From assembly GCA_017849455.1 (NCBI GenBank), contig JAFIGX010000020.1, positions 1-64,000 on the forward strand: a stretch of 64,000 nucleotides of DNA, written 5' to 3'. Both the position numbers and the translations under genes were made by a program. Below, in pieces: positions 40,280-49,919 of the stretch. The first letter of the stretch is position 1; every line of letters starts with the position of its first letter. A model generated the notes under the pieces. That model was not told the DNA's origin, made no database searches, and saw only the letters and a program-made list of their open reading frames with translations. The DNA comes from Pseudobacter sp. GTDB lineage: Bacteria > Bacteroidota > Bacteroidia > Chitinophagales > Chitinophagaceae.

Positions 40280-41728
40280 TTAACCGGCGTGTCTGTACCG
40301 CTGCATCCACTGGTGGGATACCTGCAGCAAAGATAATTCGCAAAATCGGTTCGTCATAATCTGCAACCCATAAGGCATGCCATTACTGTGCCAAAAAAGC
40401 GGGATTGATACCCCGGGAATACCGGTAAGATTGGAAAAAACTGTAAAAATGTCAGCCAGGTACATGGCGATGGGGTCTTCCATCTTTTCGCCGAGCTTGA
40501 AGGCCGTGGAGGGGGCCGTTGGAAGGATGAGTGTATCGAAGTTCTTGAATACCAGGTTGGTCTTTTCTACCAGTCGTTGACGTACCTGCTGAGCCTTCGT
40601 AAAGTACGCATCGTAATAGCCCGCGCTTAAAACAAAAGTCCCGAGCATTATACGACGTTTAACTTCCCAGCCGAAACCGTCAGACCGGCTGCGCTTGTAA
40701 AAATCCGTTAAATCCATTTTTTTATCCACATTTGCCCGGTAGCCGTATTTTACGCCATCAAAACGGGACAAATTGGACGATGCCTCGGCCGTGGTGAGCA
40801 CATAATAGGTAGGAACGATATAGTCGAGATATTCGAACTCGACCGGTTCTACCGTATGCCCATCGGCCTTCAACCTGTCGATCAGGCCATAAATGGAGGC
40901 CCTGATCTCCTGGTCGAGCGCCGGACTTTCCAGCGCTTCCCTGAAATATGCTATCCGAAGGGGTTTCTGAAGGGTGTCCGTCACCCCGACGGCGGCAGGC
41001 GCTGCTTCCATGGAAGCAGTGCTGTCGAATTCATCGGCCCCGGCAATCACTTCGAGCACCAGGGCCACATCGGGCACATGGGTGCCGAAGATCCCGATCT
41101 GGTCGAAGGAAGAAGCATAGGCTATGAGGCCATAGCGGGACACGCGGCCATAAGTGGGTTTGAGCCCTACCACTCCGCAAAAATCTGCCGGCTGGCGTAC
41201 CGATCCGCCTGTATCGCTGCCCAGGCTCACCATACAAAGTCCGGCCTGTACAGCCACTGCCGACCCACCCGACGAACCGCCCGGCACCCGGGTCTCATCG
41301 AGGGCATTGAGCACTTTCCCCACCGAAGAGTTCTCGTTGGTGGAGCCCATGGCGAACTCATCGCAATTGGTGGAACCGATGATGATGGCGCCTTCCGCCA
41401 GCAATCTTTCAACGGCCGTAGCATTGTAGAGTGAACTGAAACCCTGAAGGATACGCGAAGCAGCGGAAACGGGATGGTCTTTATAACAGATCACATCCTT
41501 GATGGCCACCACTACACCATGTAATTTGCGCAGGGGCTTCCCTGCCTGGCGCTCCGCATCCAGTTGCTTTGCCTGTTGCAGGGCCTCTTCGGCAAATACA
41601 TGGGTAAAAGCGTTTAACCGTTGATGTGAATCGATAGCATGCAAAAAATGCTGAACAGTGGTTGCACAGGAAGCAGTACCATTCAGCAGTTCAGCGTGAT
41701 ATTGTGCTATTGAGCTGTATTTATACAA
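40280..41728 (-). CDS. gatA: Asp-tRNA(Asn)/Glu-tRNA(Gln) amidotransferase subunit A
   Basis: This is a 482-residue amidase-signature enzyme, glutaminase subunit of GatCAB. The catalytic triad Ser-cisSer-Lys reads as K77 (VVVAIKDVI), S152 in GGSSGGSAVAV and nucleophile S176 in SDTGGSVRQPADFCG. The region PTYGRVSRYGLIAYASSFDQIG is characteristic of GatA. It cooperates with GatB and GatC, which are not in this window, to form Gln-tRNA or Asn-tRNA. It is separated from tatA by 84 bp. Confidence 0.95.
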   Translation of the reverse strand: MYKYSSIAQYHAELLNGTASCATTVQHFLHAIDSHQRLNAFTHVFAEEALQQAKQLDAERQAGKPLRKLHGVVVAIKDVICYKDHPVSAASRILQGFSSLYNATAVERLLAEGAIIIGSTNCDEFAMGSTNENSSVGKVLNALDETRVPGGSSGGSAVAVQAGLCMVSLGSDTGGSVRQPADFCGVVGLKPTYGRVSRYGLIAYASSFDQIGIFGTHVPDVALVLEVIAGADEFDSTASMEAAPAAVGVTDTLQKPLRIAYFREALESPALDQEIRASIYGLIDRLKADGHTVEPVEFEYLDYIVPTYYVLTTAEASSNLSRFDGVKYGYRANVDKKMDLTDFYKRSRSDGFGWEVKRRIMLGTFVLSAGYYDAYFTKAQQVRQRLVEKTNLVFKNFDTLILPTAPSTAFKLGEKMEDPIAMYLADIFTVFSNLTGIPGVSIPLFWHSNGMPYGLQIMTNRFCELSLLQVSHQWMQRYRHAG

Positions 41729-41812
41729 TCTTTGTTACCGGTTTTGAGGACCAAAACGGTTACCCATCCACCCGGAAGCCCGGGATGAAAGCCTGTGTGA
41801 CCGTGAGAAGGA

Positions 41813-42034
41813 TTAAGAAGCGGCTTTATTTTCTTTTTCGTTCATACCATCCTCGATCTCTTTCTTCACATTGCTTTTTGCATCATTGAATTCGCGGATA
41901 CCACGTCCGATACCTCTCATGAATTCAGGGATCTTACGGCCTCCGAACAGGATCAGCACTGCCAGGATAATGAGGATCCACTCTGTACCTCCCGGCATCG
42001 AGAGCATTAGAAAATTAGCATTTAACAACTGCAT
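41813..42034 (-). CDS. tatA: Sec-independent protein translocase subunit TatA
   Basis: This is a 73-residue TatA/E protein: a short N-terminus, one membrane helix (TEWILIILAVLILFGG), an FGGRKIPEF hinge, an amphipathic helix (MRGIGRGIREFNDA) and a charged tail. It would form the folded-protein-export pore with TatC, which is not visible here. The window also encodes a twin-arginine-like secreted protein (DUF1501, 59.7 kb). Start may be 42034 or the ATG at 42007. Confidence 0.93.
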   Translation of the reverse strand: MQLLNANFLMLSMPGGTEWILIILAVLILFGGRKIPEFMRGIGRGIREFNDAKSNVKKEIEDGMNEKENKAAS

Positions 42035-42171
42035 GATATTCTGTTTTCTTGTTGAACTACGAAATTACAGCTTTTACCAAAGCAAAACGAAGATTTGACA
42101 AGGCAAATTGCCTATAGTTTGCTTTGGAGTACTTCTTTTACTTGCGATTAACAAACCGGATACAAAGCACC

Positions 42172-42216
42172 TAAAAAACACGATCCGCCCCGAATACATT
42201 CGGGGCGGATCGTGCT
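42172..42216 (-). terminator. Strong terminator of rplS
   Basis: CACGATCCGCCCCGAA and TTCGGGGCGGATCGTG form a perfect 16-bp stem around TACA (42179-42214). On the minus strand it ends TTTTTTAGG. Confidence 0.9.
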
Positions 42217-42247
42217 ATAAATAAGTTGTATACAAGATACAGCCGGC

Positions 42248-42613
42248 TTAGGCCTCTGCTGTGATAACGCGTTTTTCCTTGATCCGGGCGCTCTTACCAC
42301 TGCGCTCACGCAGGAAGTACAGTTTTGCACGGCGAACAAGACCTGTCTTGTTCAGTTCAATGGAATCGATATTGGGCGAATAGAGCGGGAAAGTCCTTTC
42401 CACACCTATACCATCGGAGATCTTACGAACGGTGAAGGTAGCGGTTTGAGCAGTACCCTGGCGTTTGATCACATCACCACGGAAGCTCTGGATACGTTCT
42501 TTTCCACCTTCAATGATCTTATAGTTGACAGTGATATTATCACCGGCTTTGAACTTCGGGAACTCTTTTTTTCCGGTCAACTGTTCGTGTACATATTGAA
42601 CTGCAGCGCTCAT
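42248..42613 (-). CDS. rplS: 50S ribosomal protein L19
   Basis: This is a 121-residue L19 protein at the 30S-50S interface. It has family segments [42 protein letters not shown] and [24 protein letters not shown] at 42613 gives the typical [11 protein letters not shown] start, and a TACCTTTG box is 22 nt upstream. It is followed by a strong terminator, so it appears monocistronic. Confidence 0.97.
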   Translation of the reverse strand: MSAAVQYVHEQLTGKKEFPKFKAGDNITVNYKIIEGGKERIQSFRGDVIKRQGTAQTATFTVRKISDGIGVERTFPLYSPNIDSIELNKTGLVRRAKLYFLRERSGKSARIKEKRVITAEA

Positions 42614-42634
42614 GACTTCTAATTTTAAGGGAGG

Positions 42635-42642
42635 CAAAGGTA
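42635..42642 (-). promoter_or_regulatory. -7 box of rplS
   Basis: TACCTTTG on the minus strand, 22 nt upstream of the rplS ATG at 42613; no good TTG at the -33 position. Confidence 0.45.
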
Positions 42643-42695
42643 TGGTAAAAAATTGGATTTCGTAATTATTGGGGCAATATTTCTGCCCTTCGCTC

Positions 42696-44261
42696 TTATC
42701 TGGCTACGTTTACGGCCCGTTTTTCGCGGATCACCGTTACCTTGATCTGTCCGGGGTAGGTCATTTCCGTCTGGATCTTCTGGGCGATCTCGAACGACAG
42801 CTTATCGGAATCCGCATCGGAAACCTTCTCAGCCTCAACGATCACCCGCAGCTCACGGCCGGCCTGGATGGCATAGGCTTTTTCAACCCCCTGGTAGCCC
42901 AGGGCCAGGTTTTCCAGTTCCTTGATCCGCTGCAGATATTGTTGCATGATCTCCCTGCGGGCCCCGGGCCTGGCGCCACTGATGGCGTCACAAGCCTGAA
43001 CGATGGGAGAGATCACATATTGCATTTCCATTTCATCGTGGTGGGCCCCGATGGCATTCACCACGGCAGGGTTCTCACCATATTTTTCAGCGAGCTTGGC
43101 GCCAAGAAGGGCATGGCTCAGTTCCGTTTCCTCATCGGGCACCTTCCCGATATCGTGCAGGAGGCCGGCGCGTTTGGCCAGCTTGGGGTTCAGTCCCAGT
43201 TCAGCGGCCATGATACCACACAGATTGGCCACTTCACGGCTGTGCATCAGCAGGTTCTGACCATAGGAAGAGCGAAAACGCATCTTGCCCACGATCCTTA
43301 CCAGTTCCTTATGAAGACCATGGATACCCAATTCGATCACGGTCCTTTCACCAATCTCCATAACCTGCTCCTCGATCTGGCGGCGGGTCTTTTCCACCAC
43401 TTCCTCGATGCGGGCAGGGTGGATACGGCCGTCGGCCACGAGGCGCTGAAGGCTCAGCCTGGCGATCTCCCGGCGAAGAGGATCGAAGGAGGAGAGGATG
43501 ATGGCCTCAGGGGTATCGTCAACGATCAGGTCTACCCCGGTAGCGGCTTCAATGGCCCTGATATTGCGGCCTTCCCGGCCGATGATCTGGCCCTTGATCT
43601 CGTCGCTTTCGAGGTTGAACACCGTGATGGAGTTTTCGATGGCCTGTTCAGCGGCAGTGCGTTGAATGGATTGGATGATGATCTTGCGGGCTTCTTTATT
43701 GGCCTTTTGTTTTACGTCGTCGATGATCTCCTGCTGCATGGCCAGTGCCTGGGTGTGGGCTTCGTGCTTGAGGCTTTCTACGAGTTGTGATTTGGCTTCT
43801 TCTGCGGTGAGGCCGGCAATTTTTTCGAGGCGGCGGATATGTTCTTCCTGGTGTTTTTCCAGCTCCGTCCGTTTCATGTTCACTACCTCTATCTGACGGT
43901 TGAGGTTATCTTTAATGGCATCGTTCTCTTTTACCTGCTTTTCGAGCTGATCTATTTTCTGGTTCACGGACTGTTCCTTCTGCCTGATCCTGCTTTCTCC
44001 TTCATTGATCTTCCGGTTGCGCTCCATTACCTCTTTATCATGTTCAGCCTTCAGTTGTACAAATTTTTCTTTGGCTTCGAGGAGTTTTTCTTTTTTCAGG
44101 TTTTCGGCGTTGGTCTGGGCGTCGGAGAGGGTCTTTTTGGCCTGGTGTTCGGCCTCATCCAGCTTGCGTTTCGTGTCTTTGGCAAAAATGAATTTACCCG
44201 CTACAATGCCGATCAGCAGCGCAAGTCCTCCGATTATATAGCTTAAAGTATTCAGTTCCAT
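42696..44261 (-). CDS. rny: Ribonuclease Y
   Basis: This is a 521-residue membrane-anchored endoribonuclease. An N-terminal hydrophobic helix ([21 protein letters not shown]) is followed by a long coiled coil (about 30-200, rich in K, E and Q). A KH domain follows ([21 protein letters not shown]), then an HD domain with [15 protein letters not shown] and IGAHHDEME, and the C-terminal segment [21 protein letters not shown]. It starts mRNA decay in many bacteria. It starts alone, with no gene closer than about 290 bp upstream. Confidence 0.95.
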   Translation of the reverse strand: MELNTLSYIIGGLALLIGIVAGKFIFAKDTKRKLDEAEHQAKKTLSDAQTNAENLKKEKLLEAKEKFVQLKAEHDKEVMERNRKINEGESRIRQKEQSVNQKIDQLEKQVKENDAIKDNLNRQIEVVNMKRTELEKHQEEHIRRLEKIAGLTAEEAKSQLVESLKHEAHTQALAMQQEIIDDVKQKANKEARKIIIQSIQRTAAEQAIENSITVFNLESDEIKGQIIGREGRNIRAIEAATGVDLIVDDTPEAIILSSFDPLRREIARLSLQRLVADGRIHPARIEEVVEKTRRQIEEQVMEIGERTVIELGIHGLHKELVRIVGKMRFRSSYGQNLLMHSREVANLCGIMAAELGLNPKLAKRAGLLHDIGKVPDEETELSHALLGAKLAEKYGENPAVVNAIGAHHDEMEMQYVISPIVQACDAISGARPGARREIMQQYLQRIKELENLALGYQGVEKAYAIQAGRELRVIVEAEKVSDADSDKLSFEIAQKIQTEMTYPGQIKVTVIREKRAVNVAR

Positions 44262-44552
44262 TGTGTTTCAATAGTTTTAATAGTTCTACCATATTATGTA
44301 TCCTCTCTATGTATAGTGAATTGTCCATACGTGAGGTGAATGCGCGAAAGTACGGAAAATCAACAAGCATTTCCGGATTCCAGGGGGAAAATACGAAACA
44401 TGTCGCAACTTTCGGGTGGGTGAATTGTTACGAGCGGGAGTTGACCATTCTAATTTACGCTTAATATTGTATTCTACCCGGGCTCTGATATCATTCCCCT
44501 CTATCTTATTGGACGTTCCGGTATATTCCAAACCAAAAAACAAGTTTTGATC

Positions 44553-45701
44553 ATGAAAAGGATTTTTCTGGTAGCTGCCACGCTTGTAACCCTGCAGGCA
44601 ACAGCTCAAAAAAAAGACGGCAAATTCACTTTGCAGGGTGATCTGAGCAAGATCTCCGATACTGCTTCCTGGGTATATTTATCCTATTCAGTGGATGGGG
44701 AAAACAAAAAAGATAGTGCCCTTCCCCAAAAGGGCAAATATAGTTTCAGCGGCCAACTGAATGAACCCGTGCTGGCGAATATCTGGATATCCCATCCTGC
44801 AGGGACCGACGGAAAGATCAAACCCCCATCCTACAGGCGTGATATGACAGGCGTATACCTCCAACCCGGCAAGCTCAAGGCCCATAGTGTGGATTCCTTC
44901 AGCAATATTACCCTTACCGGCTCCAAAGCGCATGATGAATTCACTAAACTGAATGAGCAGGCCAAAGCTTTCGATGGCCGCCTGAAAGACCTGTATAAAT
45001 CGTATGGTGAAGCAAGGACTAAAAAAGACCAGGCAGAGATGGACAAGATAGAAGCGCAGATCGATGCCGTGAATGATGAGATGAAAGATAAAGTATATGC
45101 CACTTATGTAAAGGCGAACCCTTCTTCACCGATGGCCGTATACGCCCTGAAAACTTATGCAGGATGGGATATCGACGTGGCAAAGGTTGAACCCCTTTTC
45201 AACCTGCTTTCCGAACAATCCAAGAACACCTTCAGCGGCAAATCCATCGGCGAAATGATCGATATCGCCAAAAAAACAGCCGTGGGCAGCTATGCCATGG
45301 AGTTCACGCAGAACGATACCCTGGGCAAACCGGTTGCCCTCTCCTCTTTCAAAGGCAAATACCTGCTGATCGATTTCTGGGCCAGTTGGTGTGGTCCCTG
45401 CCGTGCCGAGAACCCCAACGTGGTAAAAGCTTTTCAGCGTTATAAAGAGAAAGGATTCCAAATCCTCGGTGTATCGCTCGACAGGCCCGGTGCACAGGAT
45501 AAATGGGTGAAAGCCATTCATGATGATAACCTCACGTGGACACATGTGAGCGACCTGCAATACTGGAAGAATGCCGTGGCCTTGCAATATGGTATCAAAG
45601 CCATTCCCCAGAACCTCTTGCTCGACCCCCAGGGAAAGATCATTGGCAAGAACCTGAGAGGTGAAGACCTGGAGAAGAAACTGGCAGCGCTTTTAAATTG
45701 A
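44553..45701 (+). CDS. TlpA-family thioredoxin with DUF4369-like N-terminal domain
   Basis: This is a 382-residue secreted protein. A signal peptide is present (MKRIFLVAATLVTLQATAQ), then a beta-rich DUF4369-like domain (to about 130), a helical linker and a C-terminal thioredoxin fold of the TlpA type with DFWASWCGPCRAENP (C280 and C283) and PQNLLLDPQGKIIGKNLRG. Such proteins work in periplasmic disulfide reduction or cytochrome maturation. The start at 44553 fits the signal peptide. A very strong terminator follows. Confidence 0.9.
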   Translation: MKRIFLVAATLVTLQATAQKKDGKFTLQGDLSKISDTASWVYLSYSVDGENKKDSALPQKGKYSFSGQLNEPVLANIWISHPAGTDGKIKPPSYRRDMTGVYLQPGKLKAHSVDSFSNITLTGSKAHDEFTKLNEQAKAFDGRLKDLYKSYGEARTKKDQAEMDKIEAQIDAVNDEMKDKVYATYVKANPSSPMAVYALKTYAGWDIDVAKVEPLFNLLSEQSKNTFSGKSIGEMIDIAKKTAVGSYAMEFTQNDTLGKPVALSSFKGKYLLIDFWASWCGPCRAENPNVVKAFQRYKEKGFQILGVSLDRPGAQDKWVKAIHDDNLTWTHVSDLQYWKNAVALQYGIKAIPQNLLLDPQGKIIGKNLRGEDLEKKLAALLN

Positions 45702-45724
45702 TATTTACAATGCTCATAGATCCG

Positions 45725-45767
45725 ATAAGGCCCTCTCCATGTAGGAGAGGGCCTTATTATTTTTTTG
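45725..45767 (+). terminator. Terminator of TlpA-like gene
   Basis: ATAAGGCCCTCTCC and GGAGAGGGCCTTAT form a perfect 14-bp stem around ATGTA, followed by a T-rich run of seven T. Confidence 0.9.
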
Positions 45768-45780
45768 AAAGATCTCTTTC

Positions 45781-45822
45781 AACTAAGTGTTTGCCTTAGT
45801 TACATAACCAATAATTGGTTAT
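45781..45822 (+). promoter_or_regulatory. Two adjacent perfect inverted repeats upstream of 45847 gene
   Basis: AACTAAG/CTTAGTT (45781-45801, spacer 7) is immediately followed by ATAACCAA/TTGGTTAT (45804-45822, spacer 3). The second overlaps the possible -7 region ATATTTTTA. They are 24-66 bp before the ATG and look like operators, with separate dyads of different sequence. Confidence 0.5.
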
Positions 45823-45846
45823 ATTTTTACGGTAAAGAATATCCCA

Positions 45847-46311
45847 ATGAAGTCTGCACTCCCCATTAAAAAAGGCTATGGCTTACTGTGGTTGATGGTA
45901 CTTCTCCTGGTTGCCTGTAAAGTAACTTTGTTATCGTCCTATGATGAAGTTACCGACAAGGTCCTTTCACAAATGCAACAAAAAACAACAGCTTTCTTCG
46001 TGAAATCGGAATTCAATCCCAATGCCGAAGAGTTGAAGTATAAGAACCAGCAACAATTTTATATTGACCTGAAAACAGACGCCACCACCTTGCGCATCCG
46101 CAACAATGCCGTAGAAAAGAATAAACCCATGATCGGAATGCTCGATCTGCTGGATGAGAATATCAACCTCATGGATTCACTGCATCGCAACAAACCCAAC
46201 GGACTGCTCTCCGTCAACGATGTACGATTGCTCAAAAGCGCCTTCGAGACCCAGTACACGGCCATGTTCAAATTCGTGATGGCGCTGAAGACCAGGGCCG
46301 GACTAAAATAA
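45847..46311 (+). CDS. Predicted lipoprotein of unknown function
   Basis: This 154-residue protein has an N-terminal signal and lipobox LLVAC at about residues 20-24. The lipid-anchored remainder is helical (VTDKVLSQMQQKTTAFFVK, then LLDENINLMDSLHRNKP), with no known domain. It is 28 bp before another small orphan gene with which it seems to form a two-gene unit. Upstream dyads suggest regulation. Function is not recognised. Confidence 0.7.
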   Translation: MKSALPIKKGYGLLWLMVLLLVACKVTLLSSYDEVTDKVLSQMQQKTTAFFVKSEFNPNAEELKYKNQQQFYIDLKTDATTLRIRNNAVEKNKPMIGMLDLLDENINLMDSLHRNKPNGLLSVNDVRLLKSAFETQYTAMFKFVMALKTRAGLK

Positions 46312-46339
46312 TCATGCTCACTTATCAAATTAAACCTTT

Positions 46340-46669
46340 ATGAGCCTCAATCTCGCTGCACTTGCCAAAGACATGCTGAACGCTACCAAACCGATTCTGG
46401 AAGGGTACTGGAAAGAAGTAAAGCCCTTTGTTGAAAAAGAGAGCAAGAACTTTGCACAGAACCTGCTGATGATCGAAAAGCTAAAAAAACAGGATAAGAT
46501 CACGAAGGATGAAGCGCTACTTCATATCCAGATCCAGAAAAATTCTTACCGCACCGTACTGCTGGCCGTAGAAGGGTTAGGACTGATCGCCGTCGAGAAT
46601 GCTCTCAATGCAGCGATCGGGGCCATCAAGAAAGCCGTGAATACCGCCATTGGCTGGAACCTTCTGTAA
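46340..46669 (+). CDS. Small hypothetical protein
   Basis: This is a 109-residue, almost all-helical protein with no signal peptide. Its C-terminus has repeating alanine/isoleucine (AVENALNAAIGAIKKAVNTAIGW), which could be a membrane-interacting amphipathic helix. It lies 28 bp downstream of the lipoprotein gene and is probably co-transcribed with it. No family is known to me. Confidence 0.65.
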   Translation: MSLNLAALAKDMLNATKPILEGYWKEVKPFVEKESKNFAQNLLMIEKLKKQDKITKDEALLHIQIQKNSYRTVLLAVEGLGLIAVENALNAAIGAIKKAVNTAIGWNLL

Positions 46670-46694
46670 CACCCGAAAAAACTCCTCAATCCTT

Positions 46695-46702
46695 TATCTT
46701 TG
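46695..46702 (+). promoter_or_regulatory. -7 box of pheT
   Basis: TATCTTTG matches TAnnTTTG and lies 39 nt upstream of the pheT ATG. The -33 TTG is not apparent. Confidence 0.4.
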
Positions 46703-46741
46703 CCGGAATTACGCTAGTAACAACAAACTTTACATTTACGA

Positions 46742-49186
46742 ATGACTATTTCTTACAATTGGTTACAGGAATACCTGCCGGCATCGATCGAACCTGAAAG
46801 ATTGAGTAAGATCCTGACGGCTGTCGGACTGGAAGTGGAAAGCCTCGAACGATATGAAAGCCTGAAAGGAGGACTGCAGGGTTTAGTGATCGGCGAAGTG
46901 CTCACCTGCGAAAAACATCCCAATGCAGATAAATTATCGGTCACCACGGTCAGTATCGGTCATGGAAGCCCGCTGCAGATCGTTTGCGGCGCACCGAATG
47001 TGGCTGCCGGGCAGAAAGTGATCGTAGCGCCTGTAGGCACAACCATCTACCCCAGGAACGGAGCACCGCTCACTATGAAAGTGGCAAAGATCCGTGGTGT
47101 GGAAAGTCAGGGTATGATCTGCGCAGAAGATGAGATCGGTATCAGTGACGACCATGCAGGCATTCTCATATTGCCCAATGAAGTGAAGGTGGGCACGCCT
47201 GCCGCCAGCTATTTCAAATTATATACTGACTGGACCTTCGAGATCGGCATCACCCCCAACCACATGGATGCCATGAGCCATATCGGCGTGGCCCGCGATG
47301 TTTGCGCGTATCTTACCCACCATGACAAGAAAGACAGTCGCGTAAAGATCCCCACCACCAATAATTTCAAGGCAGATAATAACACCCTGCCCATCTCCGT
47401 AGTGGTGGAGAACAGGAATGCCTGCCAGCGGTACAGCGGTATCAGCATCTCCAATATAACGGTGAAGGAGAGCCCGCAATGGTTGCAGGACAAACTCCGT
47501 TCCATCGGCCAGCGACCCATCAACAACATAGTCGATATCACCAATTATATATTGCATGAAACAGGTCAACCCCTGCATGCTTTCGATGCCAACGCTCTCA
47601 AGGGAAAGGTCATCGTCAAAAATCTGCCCGAAGGCACCCCATTCGTTACGCTCGACGAAAAAGAAAGAAAGCTCAGCAGTGAAGACCTCATGATCTGCGA
47701 TGGGGAAGGGAAAGGCATCTGTATTGCCGGCGTTTTCGGCGGGCTGCACAGCGGTGTATCTGAAGACACCAAAAACATCTTCCTGGAAAGCGCCTGGTTC
47801 AACCCGGTGGATATCCGCAAAACATCCTTCCGTCATGGATTGCGCACCGATGCAGCCGTACGGTTCGAGAAGACCATCGATATCAGCAATACCGCGAATG
47901 TCCTGAAAAGGGCCGCCATGCTTATCAAAGAACTGGCAGGCGGTGAGATCGCTTCCGATATCGTAGACATCTATCCCGATCCCATAGAGAAGGCGTCCGT
48001 TCAACTGAAATATCACTTCCTGCGCAAACTGAGTGGCAAGAACTATCATTTCGACGCCGTAAAAAAGATCCTTACCAGCCTGGGATTCGAGGTGATCAAG
48101 GAAGGAATGGACGATCTCTGGGTAGCTGCTCCTTACTGGAAACCGGATATCACCATGCAGGCAGATGTAGTGGAAGAGATCATGCGGATCGATGGGCTCG
48201 ATAATATCGAGATCCCTGCCGCCATCACCATCTCCCCCTCCGTGGAAACTGACAGGTTCAGGTATAATTACCGGGAGAAAACATCGAACTACCTGGCCGC
48301 ACTTGGCTTCAATGAAATATTCACCAATTCCATCACCAATGCGGCATATTTCGATGAGGCCGATCTTTCCGGTGCAGTGAGATTGCTCAATAACCTGAGC
48401 GTCGTACATAATATCATGCGCCCCTCCATGCTGGAGACCGGGCTGGAAGCCATTTCCTATAACCTGAACCGTAAGAATGCCGACCTGCAATTCTTCGAGT
48501 TCGGCAAAACATATAAGACTGGCGGCCCGGGCAAATATGAAGAACATGAATATCTTTGCCTTTACATAACGGGCAGCGTGCAGGAAGATTCCTGGAAAAC
48601 AAAAGGAAAACCGGCAGATATCTACTATCTCAAAGGGATCGTGGCAAGGATATTGCAATTGACCGGTTTGAACAAGCTTACCTGGTCGATCACTGCCACC
48701 GGCGAAGCTGCCTATCATTCCAAAATGGCCAACATACTCCAGGTGAAGCAGGGCAATGATGTGATCGTGGAGATGGGAGCAATAGCTCCTGCCGAGCTGA
48801 AGAGATTCGATTGCAAACAGCCCGTATTCTTCGCCGATTTCGATTGGGAAGGCATCCTGAAACGCATAGCCAAAGAAACCCTCACCGTAAAAGAGCTCCC
48901 TAAACAATTACCTGTTTACCGCGATCTGGCAATGGTAGTGCCCAAGGCCCTGCCTTATGCCGATGTGGAAACGGCCGTAAAGAAAGCAAAGGTCGATAAG
49001 CTGCGGGCCCTGCAATTGTTCGATGTATTCGAAAGCGATAAGATCGGGGCCGGCAAGAAATCGCTCGCCGTCAGTTTTACGTTCCTGGATGAAGAAAAGA
49101 CGCTAACCGATAAAGAGATCGATGCCATGATGGGCAAGATCATGGACGCGTTGGAAAAAGACCTGAAAGCCGAGATCAGGAAATAG
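46742..49186 (+). CDS. pheT: Phenylalanine--tRNA ligase beta subunit
   Basis: This is an 814-residue subunit of the alpha2-beta2 PheRS. The N-terminal tRNA-binding OB domain (LVIGEVLTCEKHPNADKL and PVGTTIYPRNGAPLTM) is followed by the B3/B4 editing domain (QRPINNIVDITNYILHETGQPLHAFD), B5 (FHFDAVKKILTSLG-like YHFDAVKKILTSLGFEV), the catalytic-like core (FDEADLSGAVRLLNNLSV) and the C-terminal FDX-ACB domain (LPVYRDLAMVVPKALPY). Length is normal. pheS is not in the window, so the subunits are encoded apart. A small ZapB-like gene follows after 35 bp. Confidence 0.97.
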   Translation: MTISYNWLQEYLPASIEPERLSKILTAVGLEVESLERYESLKGGLQGLVIGEVLTCEKHPNADKLSVTTVSIGHGSPLQIVCGAPNVAAGQKVIVAPVGTTIYPRNGAPLTMKVAKIRGVESQGMICAEDEIGISDDHAGILILPNEVKVGTPAASYFKLYTDWTFEIGITPNHMDAMSHIGVARDVCAYLTHHDKKDSRVKIPTTNNFKADNNTLPISVVVENRNACQRYSGISISNITVKESPQWLQDKLRSIGQRPINNIVDITNYILHETGQPLHAFDANALKGKVIVKNLPEGTPFVTLDEKERKLSSEDLMICDGEGKGICIAGVFGGLHSGVSEDTKNIFLESAWFNPVDIRKTSFRHGLRTDAAVRFEKTIDISNTANVLKRAAMLIKELAGGEIASDIVDIYPDPIEKASVQLKYHFLRKLSGKNYHFDAVKKILTSLGFEVIKEGMDDLWVAAPYWKPDITMQADVVEEIMRIDGLDNIEIPAAITISPSVETDRFRYNYREKTSNYLAALGFNEIFTNSITNAAYFDEADLSGAVRLLNNLSVVHNIMRPSMLETGLEAISYNLNRKNADLQFFEFGKTYKTGGPGKYEEHEYLCLYITGSVQEDSWKTKGKPADIYYLKGIVARILQLTGLNKLTWSITATGEAAYHSKMANILQVKQGNDVIVEMGAIAPAELKRFDCKQPVFFADFDWEGILKRIAKETLTVKELPKQLPVYRDLAMVVPKALPYADVETAVKKAKVDKLRALQLFDVFESDKIGAGKKSLAVSFTFLDEEKTLTDKEIDAMMGKIMDALEKDLKAEIRK

Positions 49187-49221
49187 CAGGAAGGCGGGAA
49201 AAATGATAAAAATTGTTTGTC

Positions 49222-49509
49222 ATGTCGCAGCCAGAGCAATCATGGAAACGGGTCCACGACAAGTTGCAGCAGGTATTGCAGCAATATCAATCGTTGCAGA
49301 AAGACCATGACCGGTTACAGAAAGAACTGAAGGAACATAAACTGAGGGATGCGGCACAGGCAAAGCAGATCGGGGAACTGGAGAATAAGGTAGCAGCGTT
49401 GAGAATGGCTACGGGCCAGTTGACCGATGAAGACAAAAAAGACCTTGAAAAGCGCCTGCACCAATACATCCGGGAAATAGACCGGTGTATTGCCATGCTG
49501 AGCGAATAG
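49222..49509 (+). CDS. ZapB-like coiled-coil protein
   Basis: This is a 95-residue, nearly continuous coiled coil (KLQQVLQQYQSLQKDHDRLQ and then KQIGELENKVAALR) with a short helical C-terminal end (LEKRLHQYIREIDRCIAML). It is of the type found next to ZapA in Bacteroidota. It is two genes before zapA and likely acts with it at the Z ring; this is inferred from context. ATG at 49222 (MSQPEQSWKRV) is preferred over an upstream TTG. Confidence 0.65.
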   Translation: MSQPEQSWKRVHDKLQQVLQQYQSLQKDHDRLQKELKEHKLRDAAQAKQIGELENKVAALRMATGQLTDEDKKDLEKRLHQYIREIDRCIAMLSE

Positions 49510-49512
49510 GTA

Positions 49513-49767
49513 TCAAACCCTTTTCACTAATCGCATTTTCTGTTCGTCTTCTCCCTGGGAAAGCTCTAAGGTATAGACGCCGTAGGGCAGATCGTTGAGG
49601 CCTTTCCAGGTAACCGTTTGATCGCCGTTCGGAACATTGGCTTCCAGCCGGCTGCATTCGGCACCTTTTTCGTCACGTAAAATGGCTCTGAGCCTGGAGC
49701 AGATGGGGGCTACTAATTCGAGTGTCAGTACGTCGATGAAGACGGGCGACTTTACTTTTGCAAACAT
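49513..49767 (-). CDS. Stand-alone T9SS C-terminal-domain-like protein
   Basis: This is an 84-residue protein starting at ATG 49767 (MFAKVKSPVFIDVLTLEL); an upstream GTG at 49824 is possible. It resembles an isolated type IX sorting tail: paired beta strands, then LPYGVYTLELSQGE and a final strand ending in KRV. There is no signal peptide and no cargo domain. It resembles the protein at 11786-12073 in form. It lies on the opposite strand, tucked between the ZapB-like gene (3 bp away) and zapA. Confidence 0.5.
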   Translation of the reverse strand: MFAKVKSPVFIDVLTLELVAPICSRLRAILRDEKGAECSRLEANVPNGDQTVTWKGLNDLPYGVYTLELSQGEDEQKMRLVKRV

Positions 49768-49919
49768 GGTAATCGCTTGGTTTTGGTGTTTGAAATCATA
49801 GAATACGGCCTTGTCCTTAACCACCCAAAACGATCCTTTTGTAGTCCAAAATATGAATGTGCGTCCTTTGTGAATTCTGTGTGGATAAACTTAGAACAAA
49901 CTTTTCAAATTAGCAAGCA

